From the NCBI GenBank assembly GCA_029204045.2, contig CM055071.1, positions 17,319,161 through 17,383,160 on the forward strand: 64,000 nt of DNA, given 5' to 3'. Origin of the DNA: Tillandsia leiboldiana (Eukaryota; Streptophyta; Magnoliopsida; Poales; Bromeliaceae). A program made the translations under genes and the position numbers. Positions 9,480 through 19,845 of this stretch are shown piece by piece (the stretch's first letter is position 1; the number at the start of each line of letters is the position of its first letter). A model generated the notes under the pieces. It did no database searches, had not been told where the DNA came from, and saw only the letters and a program-made list of their open reading frames with translations.

Positions 9480-12189
9480 CGAAGCGTCTAACCCGCAAAA
9501 GATAGTACTATAGCTACGCAAATATCAGAGCGGAAATAAAATGCTGTAAAATAAAAATCCAATCACTGTACAACATGAAATACAGTACAATATCCATCTC
9601 CTCAAATATAGGTAATCATCATACAATATCCTCAGTACAGCATCTCTCAACTATAAAAGGGAGATAAACTAAAACTATAGTACATCAGTCTCTCCAAATA
9701 CAAAAGATCACTCTCCAAAGTAAACAGTAAAACCCAGCTGACAGCTACAAGGAATCTCCAACCAGGGGATACAGCTACACTCCTCGGGCGGTAAGGATCT
9801 AGCTCGTGACTCCCTCGCCTCGAACAACGACCGAAAGATCAGCAACTCCCGCAGAAGACTCTGCAGAACAGGAGGAAGAAAAGAGGGAAACAACAATGGG
9901 GGTGAGAACCACTAGTAAACCAGTAGCCTCCCCCTGTGGGTAAAGCCTCAAACTCCGGCGTACCCACTAAGTCTACCAGAGGCAAGAAAAGGAATAGGTG
10001 GTAAAGCTGTAAACAGAACTGCTGAATAAAGGGAAACCACCACTAGCATGCCTCTAAATGCAGTATCAAAGGGAATTGTATGCATACAACTATAATGCTA
10101 ACTGTCTGAATAGACCCAATCAGATGGACCGGTATGAAACTCGGTACTGCCTGCTCTGCTGTCGAACTCAAGAACTCAATAGGGGACCAGCACATAAGGC
10201 TCGAAATCCCAATCAAATAGACCGGCGCCCGTCACGGTCTAAAGCCTACTCCGGAGTGGCACTCGAGGGGAGCGACCCACATGAGTAAAGTATCTCTGTC
10301 ACCAGTATCACAAGTATCTCAGTCAAGTGTCTCAATATAGTAGGACTGGATCATGACTATGATCAAAGTGGAAAAATCCATCCACTAAAGAAACCCTAAT
10401 CCCCAATCAGATGCAATAGTACTCAACAAGTGGGAAACTCCATCCACTAGAGAAATCTGATACCCAATCTGATGCAAAAGTAAACATCCGGTCAACCGCC
10501 CAATGTCCGCGGTCGCCGCAACACCCCACAAGACCAAAATCTGATAAAGTAATCAACATCTGGCTAACCGCCTAATGTCCGCGGTCACCACAATAACCCA
10601 CAATCCACAATCGGGTAAAATAATCAATATCCGGTCAACCGCCTACTGTCCGCGGTTGCCGCAATAACCCACAAATCCAACATCAAGTACAACCAGTCTC
10701 CGACCCTAAGGTCCCGGCTACACTATCCCAAACCCCTGCTCGAACCCGAGCAACAAGACTCGAAAGTCTAAATAAGAAGGAGAAAGGAAACAATCATGGT
10801 TTCTCCTAAGCCAATTCCCAATATGATAGTGTAGCAATAAATAGTGGCCTATCTAGATGTCCATACAAGCATGCAAAAGTCCTCATGCAAGATGAAAGAG
10901 AGAATATCAAATAACAGTTCCACATGTGTATCAAATAGTAAATCCACACATATATGACCATCATGCTAAAATCAACAGCCAACAACACATGTATAAAATC
11001 CCTGATCCATAATAAATCCCAAAGTGGTACCCGCACATAGATATGTCATCATGTCCCAACAATTAATCCATTTAACCAACTTTTATAAAATCTATGTGCT
11101 AACATGGCATGTGAATTATCACTATTAACACTGTCCTCGCAATCAAGTTTCCACAATAATATTATCCCAATAATATTCCCAACATGCTATGTCCACAAAA
11201 TTAATCTCAAATGATAGGCTCACATTTATATCATTCAATCATGCATGGTAATCAATCAATATGTCCAATAGAGGGCTTCTCTAATAAACTTAGTGAGCAA
11301 GTCAGAAGTAGAGGTATGCAACAACCATCCACCTCGATTCACCGAGCACGCGAATCACAGCCCAAATACGCCCTCACTTCAGGTAATCACGGCACCCTGC
11401 ACGGTAATCCAAACGGCGTACAATTAATCCAAAAAAAATGCACAATTACCCGCTGTCCAAAAATCAGTCCCGAAAATGGCTAAATTCCACCTGTGATAAG
11501 AACTCGAAAAAATCTAGAAAAATAATCGTTGCGATCGTCGCGTCGAGACGATCGAAACGAGTACTCGCACGTTCCGATCCGAAACCTGTAGACCAAGATA
11601 AAAATAAAACACCGCTGCATACTCAAAACCTCCCACAAACAAAATTCCTGTAGCATCCTGTCTAGAAAAGTGGGATTATCACCTTCGCAGCAAACTCCAA
11701 AAATCTCAGAAAAATCACCACTGTGTTCCTCGCGATGAGTAGATCCAAATCGAGTACTTATTCGCCCTGTTCCGATGCCCGTAGGCCGAGATATAAAATC
11801 GACAAGCCGGTGCTGTCCAGAATTCATCACAGAAAAAGGGAGTTAAAAGGTGCCTCAGGAACTGTGCCAAAAACCCAAAATGAGGTGAAACAATCAGTAC
11901 GGAAAACGAAGCCTTACCTCTCTAGAACATGCTGCCATGAAAATCGCTCAAAAATTCCATCAGGGTAGCCCAGGGGAGCTCTAAGACTGAACTGTGACGG
12001 AAAAGCCCACTGTAAGAGAATCGTCGCAGTGCGCCGAATCGCAGATAACGCCAATGCGGAGGCCTCCAAAAAATCTGGGAATCCACCACGAGATCAAGAA
12101 CATCAAGGGAAACAAATCTCGTAGAGAGCTGTCCCTCTCATTCCCTCTCTAAAGCTCGGAAAAAGGAGAGAAAGAGGGAGAGGAGGAGG

Positions 12190-12197
12190 TATTTATA
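12190..12197 (-). promoter_or_regulatory. TATA box of S1
   Basis: The minus strand reads TATAAATA, about 200 nt downstream (in sense) of the ERSE-I array. Polypurine-rich DNA at 12120-12188 follows in the transcribed direction. Confidence 0.75.
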
Positions 12198-12392
12198 GGC
12201 CCATTCCAAATAATTAAAGTAATTACCTCTGTGTCCCAAGTTCCGGGTGCCCGACAATCTGGGCCGTCGATCCAGCGCCCGAATCCACCACAACGCGCCA
12301 TGTGTCCCCGAACAGCAAACAGCAAACAGCAAACCCGGCCGCTCCCGTCCTGCCGCGTGGCCCACCCTGGTCAACGGGGTGGGTGGCGCCCA

Positions 12393-12896
12393 CCAATGGC
12401 GGGCCGCCACGTGGCGCACGCGTGCGCCACATCGGCGCCGTGGCCGCCACGCCAGCCGCCACCCTGCCAACTGCCCCCCCCGTACGTGCACAGTGACGCG
12501 CCCAATCCCCGCGAGCCACGTGTCAGGCCCCCGCGCTCGCTGCGCCCGGTGCACACACTCCGTGCACCCGATGAACCACAACCTGCCACGTGTCCAACTC
12601 TCAACCAATAGGAAACTGCCACGTGGCACACCACCAGCCTGCACCTCCGCGCCTGCCCGTGCACCTGCCCGGCCTGCCCGCGCAGCCCCGCGTGCGCCGC
12701 GTCCACTGCACCGAACCAATGAAGAGCTGCCACGTGTCCAGCTCCAGTCCACTGTACACCCGCGCGCTCTCCCGTGAACCGAGCGCGTTGCGCCCGCCAT
12801 TCCAGCACTGCCATGTGTCATCCCGCCCGGTCCACTGCACTAGCGCCTCACCCCGTGTACCGAGAAGCGTGCGCCGGCCAATCCGAGGCAGCCACG
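12393..12896 (-). promoter_or_regulatory. Array of ERSE-I motifs (CCAAT-N9-CCACG) in S1 U3
   Basis: On the plus strand CCAAT starts at 12393, 12502, 12605, 12716 and 12878, each followed after exactly nine bases by CCACG (12407, 12516, 12619, 12730, 12892). Each CCACG extends to the G-box CACGTG. A decayed copy with the same spacing (CCATT/CCATG) starts at 12797. CCAAT-N9-CCACG is the ER-stress response element bound by NF-Y together with ATF6-type bZIPs (bZIP28/bZIP17/bZIP60 in plants). The array is 200-700 nt upstream of the TATA box. Function is inferred from motif identity. Confidence 0.8.
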
Positions 12897-13230
12897 TGTC
12901 CCGGCCGGCGGTCCACGGCTCCTCTATGCACCAAAATGCACTAGAAACTTCCGGGTCTCCCTTTTTGGGCGTCCGGACTCAGAAAAATACAAGTAAATAG
13001 CCGTTTTTCATCATTTTTCCGCGCTGAATCCAAATACGACCTCTGTTTTGCACAAAGCTCTTTCCAAAATTCGACGGGGGTATCCGAATACACTCGGGAT
13101 CCATTCGACGCACTGAGTCCATTTCTTGAGTCCGATACGCACCCAAACACTCCCATCTCCCAAGATAGTACTCCAGAAGCCACTGATCAAGCCATAAACC
13201 CCTAATGAAGATCAGGGTCATCACAGCGGT

Positions 13231-13740
13231 GTTCACTGCTTCAGCCCAAAAATGTAACGGGAGTTCCCGGCTGTGAAGCACAACCCGCGCCATCTCTTGT
13301 ACTACCCTGTTTTTGCGCTCGACTACACCATTCTGCTGAGGTGTATAGGGTGCAGAGAATTCATGTTTTATGCCATTGGAAGTGCAAAAATCAATGAATT
13401 TAGAATTGATGAATTCTCCACCTCTATCACTCCGAACACGAACGATCTTTTCATTTTTCCCAATCATAATACGATGACAAATCTCATGAAAAGAATCGAA
13501 AGTATCCGCTTTCTCTTTTAAAAATGTTACCTATGTATATCTAGAGAAATCATCAACCAAAAGAAAAATGTACCATTTACCTCCCAAGCTTGGTTGACGA
13601 GTCGGCCCCATTAAGTCCATGTGCAGTAATTCTAAAGGCCGATTGGTACCCACGTGGTTCAAGTTCTTGTGCGCGGACCTTGATTGTTTTCCCTTTTGAC
13701 AACCTCCACACATAATGTTTTGTTTAAAAGATAGTTTAGG
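13231..13740 (-). pseudogene. Sirevirus integrase, N-terminal and catalytic part
   Basis: The minus strand encodes the integrase core. The first aspartate is in LLHMDLMGP, the second in RSDRGGEF and the glutamate in NGVVERKNR, i.e. the D,D,E triad that joins element DNA to the chromosome. In-frame damage includes a stop at about 13530 in the DFSRYT block where tryptophan is usual (TGG to TAG, a C-to-T type change on the other strand), and a one-base deletion near 13744 at the junction with the protease segment. The domain is interrupted after the FWAEAVNTA block by S1. Confidence 0.9.
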
Positions 13741-14817
13741 AACCCCTTAACCACGTCTTTATTTGAAATCCTTGCTAGTTCCTTAAAATTTATGTGACCT
13801 AGTCTTTCATGCCAAAGAGTTTCGTTATCAAGTGAAACTAGGTTACAATTTTCAGAAATTTTGTTAGGAACTACATAGCAATTATTTTCAGATCTAACCC
13901 CTTTCAAAAGGAATGCATGGTCCTTATCAGTTACAATACATTCTGCAGAAGAAAAATTAACTGAAAAGCCATTGTCACAAAGTTGACTAATACTAATGAG
14001 GTTAGTCTTAAGGCCTTCAACAAATAAGACATTGTTCAAAACCGGGCCTTCTGGAATAGTGATTGTCCCTTTTCCAACAATTTTTGAAGAACGACCGTCT
14101 CCGAAAAGTACAAGTCCTCCGGAGGTTTTCTCTAAAGTTTGAAAATAATTTTTGTCACCGGTCATATGACGTGAACATCCACTATCCAGATACCAAGACG
14201 AGTTGTCATAAGCATGCAAAGAAGTATGAATGACAAGACAAGGGAAGATTTCACCTTTGCGCACCCAAACCTTTTTAGAATGCGTCGGCAATGATTGTGA
14301 AGTTATTCTCCTTAGTGAAAACGTCTTGTTTGATTGATCGCTTTTCTTTGATGACGTCGTCTTGTTAGTTGAACTACCAAGGCTCCTTTCTTTTGAAAAA
14401 TTCTCCTTTGATTTCCGGGGAATGACCTTGTTGGTAGTTGTTGCAAGAGGCGCTTGATTTGATCGTTTCGCTCCAATCTTGCAATCTCTTCGTATGTGCC
14501 CTGCAAAACCACAACAAAAACATACCTTGGTACTTGATGAACCCGAAGTTGGTGAGGTAGGCTTGTTGTCGTTGAATGCATTGAATTCCGTCGTCGGAGG
14601 AGGAGACACCGACTGGGGCACAAAAATTGTTCCACTCGAACTAGGACTGTTTCCAGTTCGATTGTATCCAAGGCCCAACCGATTTGTTTGACCAAGACCA
14701 AGCATCTTATCCAACTTGCTCATTCCAGAAGAAAATCGCTTCAAATCGTCCTTAAGTTGGAAAATGGTCTTCGTCATTTCCATCTTTTCTTGACGAGCCT
14801 CGGAGTAGAGCTTCTAA
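13741..14817 (-). pseudogene. Sirevirus second zinc knuckle, protease and GAG-pre-integrase segment
   Basis: Counting from the methionine at 14783, a CX2CX4HX4C knuckle spans residues 88-101 (CFCCGFAGHIRRDC). The aspartic protease motif WYLDSGCSRHMTG lies at about 197-209, with the catalytic D at 200. The LWHERLGH block near residue 330 is the GAG-pre-integrase zinc region. The protease matures the polyprotein in the particle. The frame is closed upstream by two stops (14817-14825) and downstream by the frameshift near 13744, so it is a relic of one continuous gag-pol frame. Confidence 0.9.
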
Positions 14818-14824
14818 AATTAAT

Positions 14825-15236
14825 TTGCTTTATCCACCAGTTTGATGTGTTCCTTCTCGAAATGCTCATTTTTCTCTTGAAGGGAAACATTTACTTTGAT
14901 CAAGTTATCCCTTTCCACTTCAAGAGCGTTTGAGAGAGAAGTTGCCCTTTTTGCTTCTTCTTCAAGATCCTGCAATCTTCTTCTCAAACCCTTGTTTTGC
15001 TTTGCCAGTTTCTTTGAATCCTTTAAAAGTTTATGGTAGGCAAAAGCAAAGTCTTCACCTTCGGAATTACTCGATTCATCGTCCGTTGCAGTTTGTTCAA
15101 CCTGGGAGGAGTTGGATAATGAACCGGATGTACTTGCCATAAAGCACACGTAAGGTGAAGTTGTGGACGCGTGGAATGCCGTTGCGTTGTTTTCTTCATC
15201 ACTGGAAGATGACTCATTGGAAGTTGAGGTGTCATC
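14825..15236 (-). pseudogene. Sirevirus gag C-terminal coiled-coil segment
   Basis: The minus strand continues the gag reading frame after an in-frame stop at about 15237. It encodes a serine/acid-rich linker and then a long charged heptad-like region (KDSKKLAKQNKGLRRRLQDL onward) ending at the double stop near 14820. A coiled-coil block between the gag knuckle and protease is typical of Sireviruses. It probably helped particle assembly. Confidence 0.75.
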
Positions 15237-16256
15237 CTAAGTGACGGCTTGCATCGGCTTCTTCTTCGACGGATTCTTATTGGGACACTCCGTCGAGATG
15301 TGACCGTAGCCTCGGCACTTGAAGCATTGGACTTGTCCCTCCGAGCTTTTCTTATCCTTTGAAAAACTCTCTTGCTTTCTTGACTTAAAGTTTGAATTTC
15401 CTTTGCCTTTCTTCGACTTTACGAAGGATGAAGTTTTGCTAGAATTACCCCTTCGAAAGCTTCGGCGAAATTTCCTCGTCAAGAGCGCAAGTTGCTTCTC
15501 GGAATCCTCCTTTGATAGGTTCTCATCATCGTCTGAGGAGGATGAATCCGCGTCTTCTTCTTTTGTTGTTTTCAACGCAAAACCTAAAGACTTAGAAGAA
15601 GATGCCTTTCCAGAAGAATAGTTAGTAGAAAATGTCATTTCATAAGTTTGAAGAGCACCAACTAATTCTTCTATACGGATTTCGTCCGGGTGTTTAACTG
15701 TTTCAATGGCCGCAACCTTAGGGCGAAATCTTCCAGGAAGAGTCCTTAAAATCTTTCTTACAACTTTAGATTCTGGAATTTTCTCTCCCAAGTTAGCACA
15801 TGTATTTACGATATCTTGCAATCGTGTATAATAATCTGTGAAAGATTCATTTTCTGCCATAAAAATAGAGCCAAACTTGCTCGTAAGCATTTGCAGTTTT
15901 TGAATCTTCACAAGGCTTGTTCCCTCATGTGTAACTTGTAGAACATCCCAGATTTCTTTCGCAGTCTCACATACCGAGACGCGAGAGAACTCGGTTTGCG
16001 ACAAAGCATTAAATAAGGCGTTAATTCCTTTGCTGTTGTAAGAAGATGCATCACTTTCTTCCTTGGTCCATTTCGACCTAGGTTTGATGGTGCGAACATC
16101 AGCAATAATTTCAGTAGGATTTGACCATCCAAATTCTATTGATTGCCACACCGGTTCATCGATGGAAATTAAAAATGCTCTCATCCGTACTTTCCAGTAG
16201 GCATAGTTTGTTCCATCGAAGAGTGGGGGTCTGTTGATGTTTCCACCTTCAACCAT
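15237..16256 (-). CDS. gag: Sirevirus Gag (nucleocapsid) protein
   Basis: A 339-residue frame starting 20 nt after the PBS. The N-terminus NRPPLFDGTNYAYWKVRM is the conserved copia gag start (UBN2/DUF4219-type fold), and the middle has the TLPGRFRPK-like and EELVGALQTYE blocks of capsid. Then comes a serine/acid tract (about 235-255), a lysine-rich segment, and a CX2CX4HX4C zinc knuckle at 311-324 (CFKCRGYGHISTEC) for RNA packaging. The stop at 15237 interrupts what is normally one gag-pol frame; the continuation 15236-14825 remains in frame. The start is chosen because it is the first ATG after the PBS and fits the family. Confidence 0.9.
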   Translation of the reverse strand: MVEGGNINRPPLFDGTNYAYWKVRMRAFLISIDEPVWQSIEFGWSNPTEIIADVRTIKPRSKWTKEESDASSYNSKGINALFNALSQTEFSRVSVCETAKEIWDVLQVTHEGTSLVKIQKLQMLTSKFGSIFMAENESFTDYYTRLQDIVNTCANLGEKIPESKVVRKILRTLPGRFRPKVAAIETVKHPDEIRIEELVGALQTYEMTFSTNYSSGKASSSKSLGFALKTTKEEDADSSSSDDDENLSKEDSEKQLALLTRKFRRSFRRGNSSKTSSFVKSKKGKGNSNFKSRKQESFSKDKKSSEGQVQCFKCRGYGHISTECPNKNPSKKKPMQAVT

Positions 16257-16275
16257 TATTTACAACCCTATTCCC

Positions 16276-16287
16276 GCTCTGATACCA
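16276..16287 (-). other. Primer-binding site (initiator tRNA-Met) of the Sirevirus
   Basis: The minus strand reads TGGTATCAGAGC (continuing GGG), two bases after the LTR end at 16290. It proves that 16290-17593 is the 5' LTR of the gag-pol element. Confidence 0.92.
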
Positions 16288-17067
16288 CTTGTTGGATTAT
16301 GATAAATATATGGATCTAAATAGGGGAAAAAACACCTAGAGGGGGGTGAATAGGTGTAAACAATAAACACTCAAAAATCTTTGCGTAATAAAATCCAATG
16401 CGGAAATGATAAATAACACGCAAGATTTTACGTGGAAAAACTCCAAAACCAGGAGTAAAAAATCACGGGACCGATCACACGGCGAAATCAACTAAGATTA
16501 AACACGTACAAAGGTGATATACTGTACTCACACACGACTCAACCTTTTTCCATACGCTCAGAGTTGATCTTCTCCGCTCGCTCCGCAACGCGCCTCGAAT
16601 CCACGATTTGCGTCCAACGCCGAATCCACGGCGTCCAACGTCGAATCCACAACGTCTGACCGAATCCACGGTGTCCACCAAGTAATAAGTCTCGATCACA
16701 CGAACATACCTCGCTCCGAATCCACGAGAGCGGTAACACCTTGAATCCACAAGGCCACGCGAATCCACGCGCCGATTTTGGGGAAAATCGTTGTTTTGTT
16801 GGTGGTGATAATCCGCCGAATACTTAGATCAAATATAGATCGGAAATACCATCTAAGTATTCATTAATTTGATTCTACTCAAAATCTGAGTTTGAAAACC
16901 TAGAATCAAATTAATTAATATAGATGAAGAAACATAGAATTAAATCTAGTTATTTCCTTTCTTCTCTATATGTGGATTTGTCTAAGTTTTCTCCGTTAAT
17001 ATTTCTCTATCATTTTCCGGAGTACAAACTTAGTTTGGATTACCCTAAAAGAAATGAGATTAGGGTT

Positions 17068-17075
17068 TATTTATA
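17068..17075 (-). promoter_or_regulatory. TATA box of the Sirevirus LTR
   Basis: The minus strand reads TATAAATA about 70 nt downstream (in sense) of the nearest GGTCCGGACTG motif. Confidence 0.7.
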
Positions 17076-17141
17076 GGTTAGAAACCGTTGGAAGTGGATA
17101 AGAATCAAAAACCAACCTTATCTAGAAGTTTTCAGGACGAC

Positions 17142-17347
17142 GGTCCGGACTGGAATAAGTAGGGTCCGGACTGTCGTCAATAATCAGAACTTTTCCAGAA
17201 AACCACGTTCGGGGTCCGGACTGAAGAAACCACGGTCCGGACTGTTCATGCGATTTCTGCAAAATCCACGTTCAGGGTCCGGACTGAACCAAGGGTGTTA
17301 CGGACTGGATTTGCGCATGAACCTACCTATGTTCGGGGTCCGGACTG
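17142..17347 (-). repeat. Six palindromic GTCCGGAC motifs in Sirevirus U3
   Basis: Exact GGTCCGGACTG occurs at 17142, 17163, 17213, 17234, 17276 and 17337, each holding the 8-bp palindrome GTCCGGAC, plus decayed copies near 17299 and 17360. I recall published Sirevirus analyses reporting repeated palindromic motifs and CpG-rich promoter DNA in this position. A role in transcription is inferred. Confidence 0.85.
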
Positions 17348-17593
17348 AAGTACCCTGATCCGGATCCTGAACATATAACATGTCCAGTTTTTTATTTTTA
17401 TGCAATTATAAATCCATCCAAGTGTTTCTACACTATAAGAAGTATTCGGATCACCAAACTTATTTAGTTAAACGTACCTGATCCTTTTGAATTCTTCTTT
17501 CTTGAGATTGAGGTATACGATCCAAACATCTTCATCTTCAATCTTCAAGACTTAGCCACTTTCACAAAATACGTCAAAACAAATTCCTTAACA

Positions 17594-17999
17594 CGTGTGA
17601 TCGAGACGTGCCGCATTGGTGAAGACCGTGGATTCAGTTGGACGTCGTGGATTCGACGTTGAACGTCGTGGATTCAGCGTTAGGACGCAAATCGTGGATT
17701 CGAGGAGCGTTCGGAGCGAGCGGAGAAGATCAACTAGGAGCGTATGAAAAAGGTTGAGTCGTAGGGTTACGGTAAATCACCTTGTACGTGTTTAATCTTA
17801 GTGGATTTCGTCGTGTTATCGGTCCCGTGGTTTATTACTCCTGTGACGGAGTTTTCCACGTAAATCTTGCGTACTTTATTTATTTTCCGCATTGGGTTAT
17901 TTTTTACGCAACGATTTGGTGTGGTTATTGTTTTCACCTATTCACCCTCCCTCTATGTGGTTTTTCTCCTATTCAGATCCATATTATTCATAACCCACA
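17594..17999 (+). mobile_element. Copia LTR remnant (right end), opposite orientation to the inserted Sirevirus
   Basis: This segment continues the GTGGATTCG-rich block of the same LTR family in plus orientation and ends near CCCACA at 17994-17999. It begins exactly where the minus-strand LTR ends. The first five bases, CGTGT, would be the target duplication of the inserted Sirevirus, but the matching left copy is not in the window. Confidence 0.7.
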
Positions 18000-18993
18000 T
18001 ACAACAAGTCCATACAAGCATGCAAGTTTCTCGAGAAAGATAGAAGAATGAGTATTAGGTAACAATCTTGCAAAGGAATAAATCATCGGTCATAATCATC
18101 ATCCAACTATGCATGTCCATAAAAGTCCTCAAGTAGTACCCGCTAATAGGATAAATTACATTGTCCAGATATAATAGTCAATTTCACATGCAAGGTTAAG
18201 TGCTAGCATAACAAACAATATGTCCAAACAAGCATGCATGATTTCCAACCAAGTATTAATCAATAATCCTAACACAGGGGGATCTCTCTAATATTCCTAG
18301 TGAGCATGTCGAAATAGAGGTACACAACAACCACCCACCTTGGCCGCGAAGCACAGATCCAACCTCGCCTTCCCTCAAAGAATACCAGGCTCACTACGAA
18401 AACTGCCACAGAAGTCAAAAACGGTGCACAATTAGTCCCACAAATAACACTATGCCGCTGTCCGCTCAAACAGTCCCAAAGATGGTCGATTTTCAATGGC
18501 GAGATGACCTCCGAAAAATCCAGAAAAATTACTGTTGTGATCCTCGCGATGAGTAGATGTGAATCGAGTACTCACACGTCCCGTTCTGACACCCGTGGCC
18601 CGAGAAAACCCACAAGCACTCCAATGCTGTTCGAAAGTCTGCCGCAGAAAAAAGGGTCAAAAGGTGATCCGTAAAACCCAAGAAAAGCTCAGAATGGAGG
18701 GAAGCTATAAAACCAAGAAATGTAGCTCTACCTGTCATGGAAACACAGGCGCAAGAATCACCCGAAAAATCCTTCGGGGTAGCCCAGGGGAGCCCGCGAA
18801 CCGAAATGCGACGAAAAAAGCCGCTGAAGAAGGAACGTCGAAATGTGCCGAATCACCGTAGACGTCGATGTCACGGCCTCCAAAAATCCCAAAACTCCTT
18901 CACAAGGTGGGAAACACAAAGAGGAAGAAGTTCACAAGAGGAAGCTCTTGAAGAAAAAGCCCAGAAAAACAGAGAAAGGAAGCTGTAGGGGCC

Positions 18994-19001
18994 TATTTAT
19001 A
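18994..19001 (-). promoter_or_regulatory. TATA box of L6 in a GGGCCTAT/ATAGGCCC inverted repeat
   Basis: TATAAATA on the minus strand is flanked on both sides by perfectly complementary GGGCC and GGCCC arms, as at 47102 in E4. Confidence 0.75.
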
Positions 19002-19214
19002 GGCCCAGCCCGAAAAATGGGCTCACTTCGGTTTTGGGCCGAAGATTCGGCCGCCCGGAACAACCGGGCGCCAAAAATGCGCCCAAAGATGCCGTTTGAT
19101 CAGCGCCCGGATCTTCCTGCGCTTGACACGTGTCTCGAACACGAGACAGCGTGTGCAAGGCCGCCCGGGCGCTGACGCGTGGCCCGCGCCAGTCAACGCG
19201 GTCGGTGGCGCCCG

Positions 19215-19530
19215 CGAATCGCAGGGCGCCACGTGGCCCGCACTCGCGACCGAGCCCACGTGCGCCCTGCCGCGACGCCTGCCCTCCCTACCACGCACGC
19301 ATCCCGAGGCACCCACATGCGCCTCCGTCAACCGCGCCTACGTGAGCCCGCCTATCAGAGGCTGCCACGTGTCCCCGCGCCCGGTCCACGGCACCCGCGC
19401 GGGTTCCATGGACCGCGTCGCGTGCGCCAGCCACTCCGGGGACGCCACGTGTCCCCTGCCTCGGTCTATGCACCCCCCGCGCCCCACCATAGGCCGCGCC
19501 GCATGAGCCGGCCAATCCCAAGCCGCCACG
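19215..19530 (-). promoter_or_regulatory. ERSE-I-like array in L6 U3
   Basis: There is one perfect CCAAT-N9-CCACG (19512-19530). Three copies with a single mismatch in the CCAAT half have identical spacing: CGAAT at 19215, CCTAT at 19351 and CCACT at 19431. Confidence 0.7.
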
Positions 19531-19845
19531 TCGCACCCAGCCGGTCCACGGCTTCCCCATGCACCCGAATACACAGAAAACTTCCGGGTGTCCGTTTTTG
19601 GGCATCCGGACTTAGAAAAATATAAGCAAATAGCTGTTTTCAAGCGTTTTTCCGCGCTGAATCCAAATCCGGCCTTCGATTAGCCTGAAACCTCTTCCAA
19701 GATTTGGCAAAAGCAGCCGAAAGACAGGCTTGGTCTAGAAACCTCACTGAGTCCGTCTAACACATCCATTTGACGCGTTACGGGCTCGACATACCAATAA
19801 TAGGTGTTTCACACCACGGATCACGGGAAAAAGCTACACGGGGAT

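Larger units (their letters stand above)
9406..13225 (-). mobile_element. S1: complete solo LTR, class A Ty3/gypsy, 3820 bp
   Basis: The element begins TGTCACGCCCC and ends GGTCATCACA, flanked by a perfect 5-bp duplication GCGGT (9401-9405 and 13226-13230). Removing it rejoins the Sirevirus integrase frame. No PBS, gag or pol is present, so it is a solo LTR left by LTR-LTR recombination. In sense (minus) order it has a U3 with five perfect ERSE-I motifs (12393-12896), TATA at 12190-12197, a donor-like site at 11916-11917, two copies of a diverged segment of about 190 bp (11515-11890), a short minisatellite (10485-10670), and the U5 hairpin at 9458-9479. Long open frames in its GC-rich U3 are compositional. 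Confidence 0.95.
16290..17593 (-). mobile_element. Sirevirus 5' LTR, 1304 bp
   Basis: The plus-strand boundaries are TGTTGGATTATG and CCTTAACA, giving TG...CA ends. In sense order it holds a U3 with six exact GGTCCGGACTG palindrome-containing motifs (17142-17347), a TATA box (17068-17075) and a long R/U5 with a GTGGATTCG-rich block. A matching 3' LTR is absent downstream of pol (below 7313), so the element is chimeric or rearranged. It interrupts a same-family LTR in opposite orientation, whose remainder starts at 17594. Confidence 0.9.
18000..19810 (-). mobile_element. L6: truncated class A gypsy LTR
   Basis: Sequence from 18010 onward matches the class A LTRs (for example CCATACAAGCATGCAAG as in E0 at 2930). 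In sense order it has a GC-rich U3 with ERSE-type modules (19215-19530), TATA at 18994-19001 and a donor-like site at 18730-18731. Both the LTR start (right, about 19810) and the U5 end (left) are missing. The left side was cut by the copia LTR insertion. Confidence 0.8.

Noticed and set aside
9160..9498. A 112-aa protein starting MRVRRFAYAGFC
   Set aside because: Its first third is antisense to the S1 LTR end; only the part below 9400 is the integrase tail.
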